This document shows, one piece after another, positions 41,554 through 52,416 of a DNA stretch of 64,000 nucleotides (position 1 is the stretch's first letter; the number at the start of each line of letters is the position of its first letter). This DNA is from Symsagittifera roscoffensis (taxonomy: Eukaryota > Xenacoelomorpha > Acoela > Convolutidae). Location: NCBI RefSeq assembly GCF_963678635.1, contig NC_087067.1, positions 34,497,509 to 34,561,508 on the forward strand, written 5' to 3'. The notes beneath the pieces were generated by a model. It was given only the letters and a program-made list of their open reading frames with translations, made no database searches and had not been told where the DNA came from. Both the position numbers and the translations under genes were made by a program.

Positions 41554-44194
41554 ATGTATATTTTAAAAGTATTCACATTTCAACACCTACTTCTTCTAAT
41601 TTTTCCAAACAAAATACAAAGCCATAACCTCGCACAGGACCTCAGGATTTGTTAGTAACACACTATGATTGTGAAGAAAACGAACAAAAAACGCTACACA
41701 AATATGATATAAATCAAGTCACACAATGTGAATTCGAACCACAAGCTATTGAAACAACAAATATAGTAGCCACACTAAACTCAAAAGCCCGATCAATAAC
41801 CTTAACAGGATACAAATTTACAGCAACTATTTCCGAAAATAAAGTACATTGCTCACAAGTCTCAAACGGAAATGAAAACCGACTAGACCACGAATCTTTC
41901 TATCAGAGTAATATAAAAAGATTGCTACATCTTAGCCCTCAAGACTGTAAGAACGAACTTAGACGGTTAAACTTAACAAAAAACATAGAAACAAATAGAA
42001 AACTTGTCAATTTTCAAGTTTTCACAGAATTAGCACATCAGGCAGACCGACATACGATCTACATGATAAACACTGGATACCGCATATAGGTATAAAAGAT
42101 CCCTCAAATTGCAAAGCAGACACGAAAAGTAAAGGATATCAAGAAATAATGTCTTTTGACTGGAAAATACAACTTGAAAAAGTTCAAATTACACGAGATT
42201 TAAAAGACGACACATCTTTTTACCAAGGCATTCGACTCCCTTGCAAAAATGACTAAGGATATTGCGATCCTACAACAAGAACGCAAGCAACTATTGTATG
42301 GTTTCCTGAAGAAACCTGCACAGTTTTTCAAGTAGCAAGGATACACGCTAGAATGATTAAATTTCATGAAACTTTTTTTATTGAATCAATCCCATTTGAA
42401 GAAGTGAACCCCAATCAAATTAGAAACAATAACAACAAAATTAGGAATCTCCACAATATAGAAAGTAAGCTAACACGATTTGAAAAATACCCAGAAACAG
42501 AACTAGCAAGTAAATATAAAAAACTAATTTACAAAACACAGTACTCAGAAATCCTTGTCGAATACGAACATGGTTTCGACATGAATACAGGAGATCTAAT
42601 TGTAGACCCCATGGCCACATCTCATTCACTTACCGACGGAAACCCTTATGTTTCAGAAAACATGGGACGAATAGGTGGAAAACTAAAACCACAAGACGCA
42701 GATAGTACACGGTTACAAGAACTATCACTTATGAACCGCGCATATTTTGGCGCAATTCATTATGATATACCTTTAGATATGAAACTCGATTACACAATCA
42801 GCAAAATTTTTCAAGAAATGTCACTCTCAGAATTAGAAACACTACATCAATTTTGTGAACTTGAAAGAACAGAAATCCTACAGTCACTATCACTAGCAGT
42901 ACTCAAAATATCATACGCAGGATATTTTTTATCCGGCAATAGATCAAATTTCATTGATTATAATGGAAACATTTTATGGTTTTACACTTCTACCAAAAAA
43001 GTATCACCTTTATTCGTTTTTGAAGATAAAAGATGTTACGAAAGAATCCCCATATTCTACGAAAATAAAGTATATTTTGTTGATACACTCTCAGGACGAA
43101 AATATTTTTGGGACACATCAGTACCATGTGGATCAGAAAACAGCCACAACGTTGTACAATTAAATCCCGACGAAGATAAATACTATCTACTAACACCATA
43201 CCCAGCAGCAATGCCACAATTAAAAAAGTTTTCACCTGAAAGCATTCGAGCTATAGCCCGCAATCCAAATATTGATTTACAATCGATAGTTATCTATTCT
43301 AAATCAGATATACAACAACACATACGTACACATGAATTGCAGGAGATACTTACGAAAATGGAAACAATACAACGACAATCAATAGATCAAAACTTACGAA
43401 AACCTGCAGAAGCAGCAGGATTTTCGGACATTTACCCACAAGATTACAGCGGATATTTTAAAGACATAAAAGATTAAATTTACCTAAATGGTGAAAAATA
43501 TGGACCACAGGATATATCACCTATCAATATTTTTAGTTTTGTCAATCTCAAGAACGAAGTTTTAGTCTTTCTAGGATGGCCATATTACATCTTAGAAAGA
43601 TTGACTATCTTATACGCCATGTGTAACTTTATTGGATTTCTTTTCTCATTACTAAAAGGAACCTATAACACATGCGCAATACATAAACAAGTAAACCGAC
43701 ATGCCAGCGTAGCACGCATATTATTTGCAGGATTTTTTGGAGTCTTTTCATCATCAATAAATAAAATCCTCTTAGATGCACAAATTAAGGAATATAATAC
43801 AAAACTATCAACAAATTCCATCACATACGACGATTCAAACAATAATACAAATGCTTTACCTACAGCACCCCATTTGCCAAATCTACATCATATTCATTCA
43901 TTATCATTAGTCTCACGAAATTTTCGGAGCTTAGCAATCACAAACCCTCCAAACTTAAGACCCAGCCACATACAAAGCCCCATTCAACATATAGTGACAC
44001 AACATTCTCCAATTGACAATTCATACGAACAGATTATTGAACAGCCCCATACAACCACTTTTCAGTCTCAAAATAATCATTTTTTAGCCCACGATGAGCA
44101 GACAAATTGGATCACTCCATCGATCAGACTCCCACCCTGCCAACATCCAAAATCCACCACCTTTTATCCCACTTTTTGCTTTTCTGCCACCTGA
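41554..44194 (+). pseudogene. Envelope-like glycoprotein gene of element B (first copy)
   Basis: A possible signal peptide opens at ATG 41,554 (FTFQHLLLLIF). After a frameshift the frame 41,649-42,089 starts at LLVTHYDCE and has several Cys. A second frame continues across a TAA at 42,253-42,255 (IVWFPEETC, then IHARMIKFH) into the 374-codon frame 42,353-43,477. That frame includes SLSELETLHQF, GNRSNF (a glycosylation sequon) and PIFYENKVYFVD. One in-frame TAA (43,475-43,477) separates it from FLGWPYYILE, a hydrophobic anchor (YAMCNFIGFLFSLL) and a tail. The layout is that of a fusion glycoprotein acquired by a retroelement. I suspect relation to other invertebrate retroelement envelopes, but the family is unproven. 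Confidence 0.75.
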
Positions 44195-45490
44195 TTCACC
44201 AAAACTAATACATCATCAGGCATGAATTCTGATACTAACTCAAACATCACAGTTTTTCAGACAATATCACAATTTATACAACAATATCACAATTCAATAA
44301 CTATGATATAGAAACTCCCGATGAGTTCGCAGATTCCGAACCATCCCCTTCTACTCATACCCAAACCAGCTCAACAACCTTCTCAAAACCTCCCTTCCCA
44401 CCTATCCAACCCCAAAGTCAACAGACATCTCCCTACACTCCTTCTCAAGTAACCCCAACCTACTCCTCATTCAATAATGAACGCTCCACCAACAACTCCC
44501 CAGATAATATTCAAATTTCCGAAGAACTAGATAAATTTATAACACTCCAAAAACAATTGCTATCTCCCCACACTCTCACTAATCACCAACTATCATCAAC
44601 AATAACATCATCAAATCCACCAACACCTACACCGATTTCAGATTATACTCCATCATTAGCTCATTCTTCAACACCAACAGAAACATGCACTAGTACTAAT
44701 CGTGATTATAGAACTTTTAAACGGAAACTCCCAAATCACCCGTTCCCATCCAAAATCCGAACTGCCCGAGAATACGTTAACCATCCAGACCAGACCAATA
44801 CTCCGAATTATCTTCAAATAACACTACCTTTCTCTTTCCCCAATACACCTTAAACCAATCCGACCCTAACCCTGAACCACATCATAAATACCCACACTTC
44901 ATTGGACAGCTTATTATAATTTCACTAACCCCCTTACGCAACCACTGCTTAATACCACAGTAGATATTGAAAAAAATAGGAACGAATTATTTAGTGTAAC
45001 CACATCACCACTATTCAGATAATTTAGATACGTCGGATATAAAAAATTACTAAAAACATTCACTGCACCCCGCGCTAAAGACTACTCAATTGAATATTAT
45101 GATCATAACATCATCAGATCTAATCAAGATCAGTTTCCTGACGACGATCAATTCGCAAATCCACAAAAAACAGAAAAATTTTTCATAAAAACACCATACT
45201 TATTCAAACTTAACATACTCGATAAAAAGCATGATCACATTATTTCAGAAGCACTATCAGTCATTCAAGCATAGGAATCATTTCACGAAAAATTTTACAA
45301 TTTTTCACAAACCTTTCACTTCCTCACACCAAAAGAACGTGATTTGCACTGCTCACACGACATCTTGTGAGAACTAAGCAAACACACACCTACACTTATT
45401 ATCGCTTCATTCAAAGTCATTTTCATAGTCACACACCATCACGACAACCTCACCACAGATTTCAATTCAAAAATTCAAAATACATCTCAC
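44195..45490 (+). pseudogene. Post-envelope accessory ORF of element B (5' and middle part)
   Basis: It begins with Pro/Ser/Thr-rich sequence (44,557-44,853 is open: TPTPISDYTPSLAH, then RTFKRKLPNHPFPSK). It is followed, in a shifted frame, by a globular-looking part at 44,899-45,330: HWTAYYNFTNPLTQPL, YYDHNIIRSNQDQF, FFIKTPYLFKLNIL, EALSVIQA. Element C has the matching chain in the same order (12,790-13,640). Stops at about 45,020 and 45,272 and frameshifts break it. The C-terminal block QSHFHSHTPSRQPHHRFQ (45,410-45,470) appears again at 47,830-47,890. No known domain recognised. Confidence 0.6.
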
Positions 45491-45888
45491 CAACACTCTT
45501 CCCTCTTAATTTCTTCACCAACCTTGACGCTAGATACCAAGAACAATCATCGACAAGCACTCCCTTACGATTGGATTGGAATACCTTCGTAGCACCTCCC
45601 CCACTATTTGGACAACATCAAGAAAGTAGCCGACTCCACAATTGGGCACTAAGTAGATTACAAAATAGACAAGATATTCACAAAGATATTCAAGAACACA
45701 ACATTCAAATACTTCAACAAAATAGTCTCCAATTAAAATACGAAACCACAGTCAGACTGAATAATATTGTTCAACACCCTTTTCCCCTAAGCCCACCAAA
45801 TATAACAGCTCAATCACTACCTCCCCCATTTATAACAACTGAAGTTATATATAATTACGACAGATATACCAAAAACACAATTGGATAA
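45367..45888 (+). other. Chimeric open frame created by the duplication junction
   Basis: 173 codons open across the junction: the first 40 residues (SHFHSHTPSRQPHHRFQFKN) belong to the accessory ORF, and the rest (LFPLNFFTNLDARYQEQ to NTIG) to the end of ORF X. It is an accident of rearrangement and not an ancestral gene, but it preserves the uninterrupted C-terminal part of ORF X, with SRLQNRQDIHKDIQ and LQLKYETTVRLNN. Confidence 0.6.
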
Positions 45889-45924
45889 ATTACCTTTTAT
45901 AACCCATACTCAGGATTATCATAC

Positions 45925-47737
45925 ACATGTATATTTTAAAAGTATTCACATTTCAACACCTACTTCTTCTAATTTTTCCAAACAAAATACAAAGCCATAA
46001 CCTCGCACAGGACCTCAGGATTTGTTAGTAACACACTATGATTGTGAAGAAAACGAACAAAAAACGCTACACAAATATGATATAAATCAAGTCACACAAT
46101 GTGAATTCGAACCACAAGCTATTGAAACAACAAATATAGTAGCCACACTAAACTCAAAAGCCCGATCAACAACCTTAACAGGATACAAATTTACAGCAAC
46201 ATTTTCCGAAAATAAAGTACATTGCTCACAAGTCTCAAACGGAAATGAAAACCGACTAGACCACGAATCTTTCTATCAGAGTAATATAAAAAGATTGCTA
46301 CATCTTAGCCCTCAAGACTGTAAGAACGAACTTAGACGGTTGAACTTAACAAACGTAGAAACAAATAGAAAACTTGTCTTTTTTCAAGTTTTCACAGACT
46401 TAGCACATCAAGCAGACCGACATACGATCTACACTGGATACCGCATATAGGTATAAAAGATCCCTCAAATTGCAAAGCAGACACAAAAAGTAAAGGATAT
46501 CAAGAAATAATGTCTTTTGACTGGAAAATACAACTTGAAAAAGTTCAAATTACACGAGATTTAAAAGACGACACAATTTTTTACCAAGGCATTCGACTCC
46601 CTTGCAAAAATGACTAAGGATATTGCGATCCTACAACAAGAACGCAAGCAACTAATGTATGGTTTCCTGAAGAAACCTGCACAGTTTTTCAAGTAGCAAG
46701 GATACACGCTAGAATGATTAAATTTCATCAAAATTTTTTATTGAATCAATCCCATTTGAAGAAGTGAACCCCAGTCGAATTAGAAATAATAACAAAAATT
46801 AGGAATCTCCACAATATAGAAAGTAAGCTAACACGATTTGAAAAATACCCAGAAACAGAACTAGCATGTAAATATAAAAAACTAATTTACAAAACACAGT
46901 ACTCAGAAATCCTTGTCGAATACGAACATGGTTTCGACATGAATACAGGACATCTAATTGTAGACCCCATGGCCACATCTCATTCACTTACCGACGGAAA
47001 CCCTTATGTTTAAGTAAAATTTCAGAAAACATGGGACGAATAGGTGGAAAACTAAAACCACAAGACGCAGATAGTACACGGTTACAAGACTTATCACTTA
47101 TGAACCGCGCATATTTTGGCGCAATTCATTATGATATACATTTAGATATGAAACTCGATTACACAATCAGCAAAATTTTTCAAGAAATGTCACTCTCAGA
47201 ATTAGAAACACTACATCAGTTTTGTGAACTTGATAGAACAGAAATCCTACAGTCACTATCACTAGCAGTACTCAAAATACCATCATTGATTATAAAGGAA
47301 ACATTTTATGGTTTTACACTTCTACCAAAAAAGTATCACCTTTATTCGTTTTTGAAGATAAAAGATGTTACGAAAGAATCCCCATATTCTACGAAAATAA
47401 AGTATTTTTTGTTGATACACTCTCAAGACGAAAATATTTTTGGGACACATCAGTACCATGTGGATCAGAAAACAGCCACAACGTTGTACAATTAAATCCC
47501 GACGAAGATAAATACTATCTACTAACACCATACCCAACAGCAATGCCACAATTAAAAAAGTTTTCACCTGAAAGCATTCGAGCTATAGCCCGCAATCCAA
47601 ATATTGATTTACAATCGATAGTTATCTATTCTAAATCAGATATACAACACCACATACGTACACATGAATTGCAGGAGATACTTACGAAAATGGACACAAT
47701 ACAACGACAATCAATAGATCAAAACTTACGAAAACCT
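45925..47737 (+). pseudogene. Second, truncated envelope copy of element B
   Basis: Nearly identical to 41,554-43,408. Frames 46,022-46,450 and 47,031-47,495 show the same motifs (LLVTHYDCE, SLSELETLHQF). It differs by a deletion of about 40 bp removing the GNRSNF region, a roughly 10-base insertion with a stop near 47,012, and loss of everything after the equivalent of 43,408. It therefore has no membrane anchor. It shares the 42,253-type TAA with the first copy. Confidence 0.85.
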
Positions 47738-48290
47738 TTCACTTCCTCACACCAAAAGAACGTGATTTGCACTGCTCACACGACATCATGTCGAGAACTA
47801 AGCAAACACACACCTACACTTATTATCGCTTCATTCAAAGTCATTTTCATAGTCACACACCATCACGACAACCTCACCACAGATTTCAATTCAAAAATTC
47901 AAAATACATCTCACCGTTTTTCCTAAATTTCACGTATTGCATTAAAATACTAACTTTCAAGGCATCCTCCGGAATTATGACCCAATAACTCAAAAGTATA
48001 TATTTTGTCCCCTCACGAAGAACTTCAACGGCGAAGAATCCCGACCCCTGATCATTCCGCATGAATATTTTCAACCTATAGATGTACCCATTTTAGAACT
48101 CATCCATAACACTAAATACAATCTAATCCAAAACACACCTCACGAGTTTGCAACTAAAAACAATCAAAGCACTTCAACTGCTCTGGCCACTGCTACAAAC
48201 TAAAAACATCATACGCATACTAGCAAAATTACTAACCACATCAGATGCTATTCACGATGTTTTCCCTCATGGCTTCTTTCCTGACGACTA
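47738..48290 (+). pseudogene. 3' end of the post-envelope accessory ORF, element B
   Basis: The frame 47,767-47,988 includes HHRFQFKNSKYISP and FFLNFTYCIKILTF, matching INSKHTSSFLINFTYCI of element C. A further shifted frame to about 48,210 reads YDPITQKYIFCPL and IIPHEYFQPIDVPILELIHN, and the alternative VYILSPHEELQ resembles YVLTISPEGLQ of C. The ORF probably ends near 48,290; beyond it no coding signal is seen. Confidence 0.5.
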
Positions 48291-49906
48291 AGGTAAGTAA
48301 GAATTTAATAATTTCCCAACTAATTAATTCAAAATGAAACTAACCGTTTTACTCAGTAATTTGCATTTTCTTTAGTCTTCACACCACGATCACCTACAAA
48401 ACAAGAAAAAACAATAAAAATACAAACTCTTTTTTTTTCATATTAAATTCTATTAAACCAACAGCAAAAAACAGCACTAAACAGCACATGCAGTAAAAGT
48501 CAATTCAAAGTAGTAATTTCATCTTAAATTGTTTTCTTAAATGAAGTAAATTTAAGTACGATGAAAATCTATTTATAATTTTTATTCCCAAAAGCAGTAA
48601 AATTTAGTCTTAAAAGCAGTAAATTCATACAAATGAAATGCAGTACTGACCTTTTATATATCTTCTGTTCAAACGCACAAGAATTCTATCCACAATCGCA
48701 CAGCTCGTACACGGAGAATTGTTTAAAATAATGAATTCAAGTTTTAAGTTTTCACTAAAACAACTCAAACCAACAATAACAAGTTTCCACTTTTCCTTTA
48801 ACCCGGTTGGAATAGAATTATATAATAACCAAACTAACTAACGCAGCTAACTAAACACCATAAACCATAAACTAACAGCATGACTAAGAAAAGAAAACCC
48901 ACGGTACCCAAACCGGGTTAACCCAGCTTAAAACTGGATATTTTATTCTTTTGAAGACTATTACCAAGTCTAAGAAAGAAATAATAAATCACCAAAAAGT
49001 CGCAAGACAAACCCAAACCAAAAACATTTTGATTTTTGAGAAAAGGACACAACCAACGAAACAAAAGAAAAACCAGAAAAAATATAACATAAAAAGTTAA
49101 CACAAAACAGGACCCCGTAAAAAAACAGTACAAAATCATACTCCCACACCTGGCCTAACCCACCAGAGAAGACGCCCTGAGCATGCTCTATAGCCGGCCT
49201 AACCCACCGTGCTATATCCACGCTTTGTGACCACATCCTATTTTTGACAGGAAGTACTCAAGTGTGAGTAACTCTTAAAAATAACTGAACTAAAACTTAA
49301 ACGCTTTCGCGAAAACAATTAACCAAACTCATAAATAAAAAAATTAAGTTAACCAAAAAATTTATAAAATGTAAATCATAACATGCAGTAAATAGATTAC
49401 ACGCAACCACAAAGACGAGCATCCAAAGACTAGATGACCCCATCACACTCAACTTACAGAATGGCTAAACACAACCGATATGCCGCCCACAAACACGACT
49501 CAAAAAGGATTTAGAGTACGACTTGACTTCTCAGAAAATGACTTCATTGAATCAGACCAATGACCACCTCGATGTTCAAGTATACGTACAAATCTGAGCT
49601 ACCAGGCATTCCCTCCAAACTCGAGTTTCGCGCCATTCCCAAACCAGATCGAAACATAGTTCTCCACAACCCATCAAGAACAGATGATCATAGCAAACCG
49701 TCTTGAAATCAGATTTATTTTGTTGGCGGTCATAGTCTTTGTCAAACGATAACTAACAACTTCAAATCGACGACTCCAACTTCTTGGAGCTTTCTTCTCC
49801 AAGAACAGAACAAGAAATGATGCTTGCTAAATGTCAACGGTCATCATCCATCCTCCCTTACAGACAGAAGATACAAGATTAAAAAACTCTGTAAGCCCCG
49901 GATGGG
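48291..49906 (+). other. Long 3' noncoding region of element B
   Basis: No supported ORF. It contains AAAGCAGTAAA-type short repeats (48,480-48,650), a CCTAACCCACC repeat pair (49,155 and 49,199), and stretches homologous to the element C tail. A GCCCCGGATGGG tract directly before the 3' LTR is the best polypurine-tract candidate. The minus-strand frames 48,918-49,236 are not conserved. Confidence 0.6.
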
Positions 49907-50346
49907 TGGAACCAGATATGAACTATATTTATCATTGGTTATAAATTGGATATTTTATCTCTATTAAATATTTAATAATAACCTTTCACGATCCATCCAA
50001 CTAACAACCCACTTATTTGTAAGTGCTGAAAAAACTTATAATTTCAGCACCAGAGAGATTTGATTTTAACTTAGTTGCTTTGATTTTAACTTTGATTTTA
50101 ACGAAATTAATTGCCTCTCCAAGAGACCTTTAGCAATCGCAATAAGCCAGTATACTCTAGATCTATTGAGCCTAGCAGAGACTAGTTAAACACCCTGAGA
50201 CTAGTAGATATAAGAGTAAGATTAGGATCGGTGTATTAGACTAAGAAGTTGCACGAATCTATCCGGCCGAAAATAAGATAGCGTGACGAGCAGACGGTGT
50301 ACCCTATCCGAAATTACTCTATGAGTTACACCTCAAACACAATTCA
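49907..50346 (+). repeat. 3' LTR of element B
   Basis: 440 bp, TGGAACC...ATTCA. It is longer than the 5' LTR because of a local repeat of TTTGATTTTAAC (about 50,065-50,110). It is followed by the AAAT target-site duplication at 50,347-50,350. Confidence 0.92.
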
Positions 50347-50350
50347 AAAT

Positions 50351-51537
50351 GTCCAGTTTTTGACATTTTGCTTGGTTTTGTGAAACTTCTGACTTTTATC
50401 AAAATTTACCCTGCCAAATTGGATATTAAGGGTTTAACCAAAAAAAACGAGGCAGTCAACTGAGTTTAACCTGTGCAAACGGCTATGCTCTGCGTTTTTG
50501 AAAAAAGTATGACGTTAACAGAAGTCCAATTTCTGGAATTTAGTTTTAGGAAATTTATTTTTTTCATCAAAAACTAATCTGCTGATTCTCAGGTTAATAT
50601 ATCCTTAAAACTTTACTTTTACCCTGTAAAACTTGATAAGGAATTCGGAAAAGTGTTTTTAAAACTTTAAGTGGTTTCTTAAGAGTTGTGTTACTATTCA
50701 GGAAAAAAAATTTGCTAAACCTGATAGTAAGGTTTCAACCTAAAAGATAAAGGTGGGAAAAACTTCAATGTAAATTTCAGGGTCGGGAAAGTAGAGTCTC
50801 TTTCTATGCTTTGTTTGAGAAAACTTTTAGATTGAGAAGTAGTCAAATTCTCGACAGATTTTGGGAAATTTTTTCATTTTTTTTCGGAAAATGCCCAGCT
50901 AAATCTGCGATACAAAAGCTCAACCGAAAGATTAAGTAGTAGTTTACTTTTTAAAAATAGTATCCGGTCATCACTCTATGTATTAACACAGGGAATAGAT
51001 TTCCCATGTACTAAGGTTATAGGTTTCAGAGTTTGAGAAAGTAAGATGGTAATTTTCGCGAAAAAAGTTTGAGCGCCGAATTTTCTGGAGCTCGAGTTTG
51101 CCGATACATGCGTTTTCTTGAGATTTGTAAGGGTAGACTTGCATTAGAATAATAGATTTGCCTTGTATTAAGGTTAAAGTTTTCATAGTTCTAGATAGTA
51201 AGATTGTAAGCTTCGAGAAAAATTTTGGCCCTCCAATTTTTCCAATATTTAAGATTCTAAACGTTTCCTTAATTAAAAGACATTAAATTATTAGCCGAAA
51301 CGCAGCATTTCAAAAAGATTCATAAAAAAATGGGTAATTACAGAAAAATTGCATTAATTTACAGCATGGTATACAACTTTAATACATAATCTTCTACAAT
51401 TTTAGAGGTTTAGAATGTATTTCATCACATACCACTTCCCGTTTAGGGTAAAAATATCTCAGTCCTTACGATTGTTCAAATGTTGAGACAGCATGGTTGA
51501 TCGTTTAAAGTCCTCTATTCGTTGCCTCATCCTGTAA
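50351..51537. other. No gene recognised; weak dispersed repeats
   Basis: AT-rich. Two divergent copies of a segment of about 90 bases (around 50,985-51,070 and 51,145-51,230) share TAGATTT, TTAAGGTTA/CTAAGGTTA and AGTAAGAT. No coding frame is supported. Confidence 0.4.
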
Positions 51538-52354
51538 TTATTCAGACTTTGGCCTAGGACCATCTCCACAGTCTTCTAATGACTGTTTGTTCAATCCTAT
51601 CGTAACAGCAATAAGTTTTTCTACATAGGCACAGCATTTCGGTGCATCTGAACTCCTCCTTGAACAATCCTGGTTCTCTCTTGTCATGTTTCTTACGTTT
51701 AGAGCAGCAAGTACATTGGAAAAAATTGTTTTTCGCATCTGCTCTAAAATTGTCTCGATAGTCCGTGTTTCACTTTTAATTCCATTCTGCTCGCGTGCCG
51801 GGAAGGATACATTCATCTAAATTTTCTTCTAAAAAAATCCAAATAGAGAGAATCTGTATCCATTTCAAATTATTCAAATTTGTTGACATCGCAACTTTTA
51901 TCGAAAAAATTAAAATACAGCTCCAACTTTCGCAACATGGCATACTGCTGTATAAAGAAACCTACTATAATTGGTTCACTATGTTCTATAGTAGAATTAA
52001 CAAGCTACAAATTATACAAATCATTTGCTACGATACTCAATCTCTGGAAGACCCGGTTATTTATAGCTTTTTGGCTTTTTTCATCTCCAAGATATGTTTT
52101 TATTGTTTGCTTTGATCTGTCCGTAGGAACTAATGCCTAGCAGTTTCTTGGTTTCGGCTACCACACCAGATAGTATATTTTCATAATCGGCTCGCCTCTA
52201 TCAAAAATAATCTGAACGAAACTGTTGAATACTTTGCGCGGTGTATATTGTACAAATAAACGAATGTTTGTAAACTGTAGGCAAGATCCCAATAAAAGGT
52301 GAAAAGTGATGTGATAAGTGCTCCGTTGATCAAATTGAAGCTTCATATCAACAC

Positions 52355-52416
<62 letters not shown>

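Larger units (their letters stand above)
41134..47913 (+). repeat. Tandem duplication of the env block in element B, second copy internally deleted
   Basis: 41,134-43,408 (end of ORF X plus most of env) recurs at 45,486-47,737, and 45,316-45,490 (end of the accessory ORF) recurs at 47,737-47,913. The arrangement is explained by tandem duplication of about 41,134-45,490, followed by loss of the anchor end of env and the accessory ORF from the second copy. The outer junction shares TCACC and the deletion junction shares AACCT. The copies differ at only a few per cent of bases and share the same inactivating stop, so the event is recent. Confidence 0.85.
29194..50346 (+). mobile_element. Element B: complete 21.15-kb Ty3/mdg4-type retrotransposon with envelope
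   Basis: It is bounded by two LTRs (29,194-29,603 and 49,907-50,346) that start TGGAACC and end in CA, with identical 4-bp flanks AAAT at 29,190-29,193 and 50,347-50,350. The internal order is primer site, leader ORF, ORF1, gag, protease, RT, RNase H, integrase, ORF X, env, accessory ORF, duplicated env block, 3' noncoding region, LTR. RT-before-integrase order marks it as Ty3/mdg4-type, not copia. About 2.4 kb is due to a recent internal duplication; even without that it would be near 18.7 kb, very long for the group. Numerous stops and frameshifts make it defective. Confidence 0.93.
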
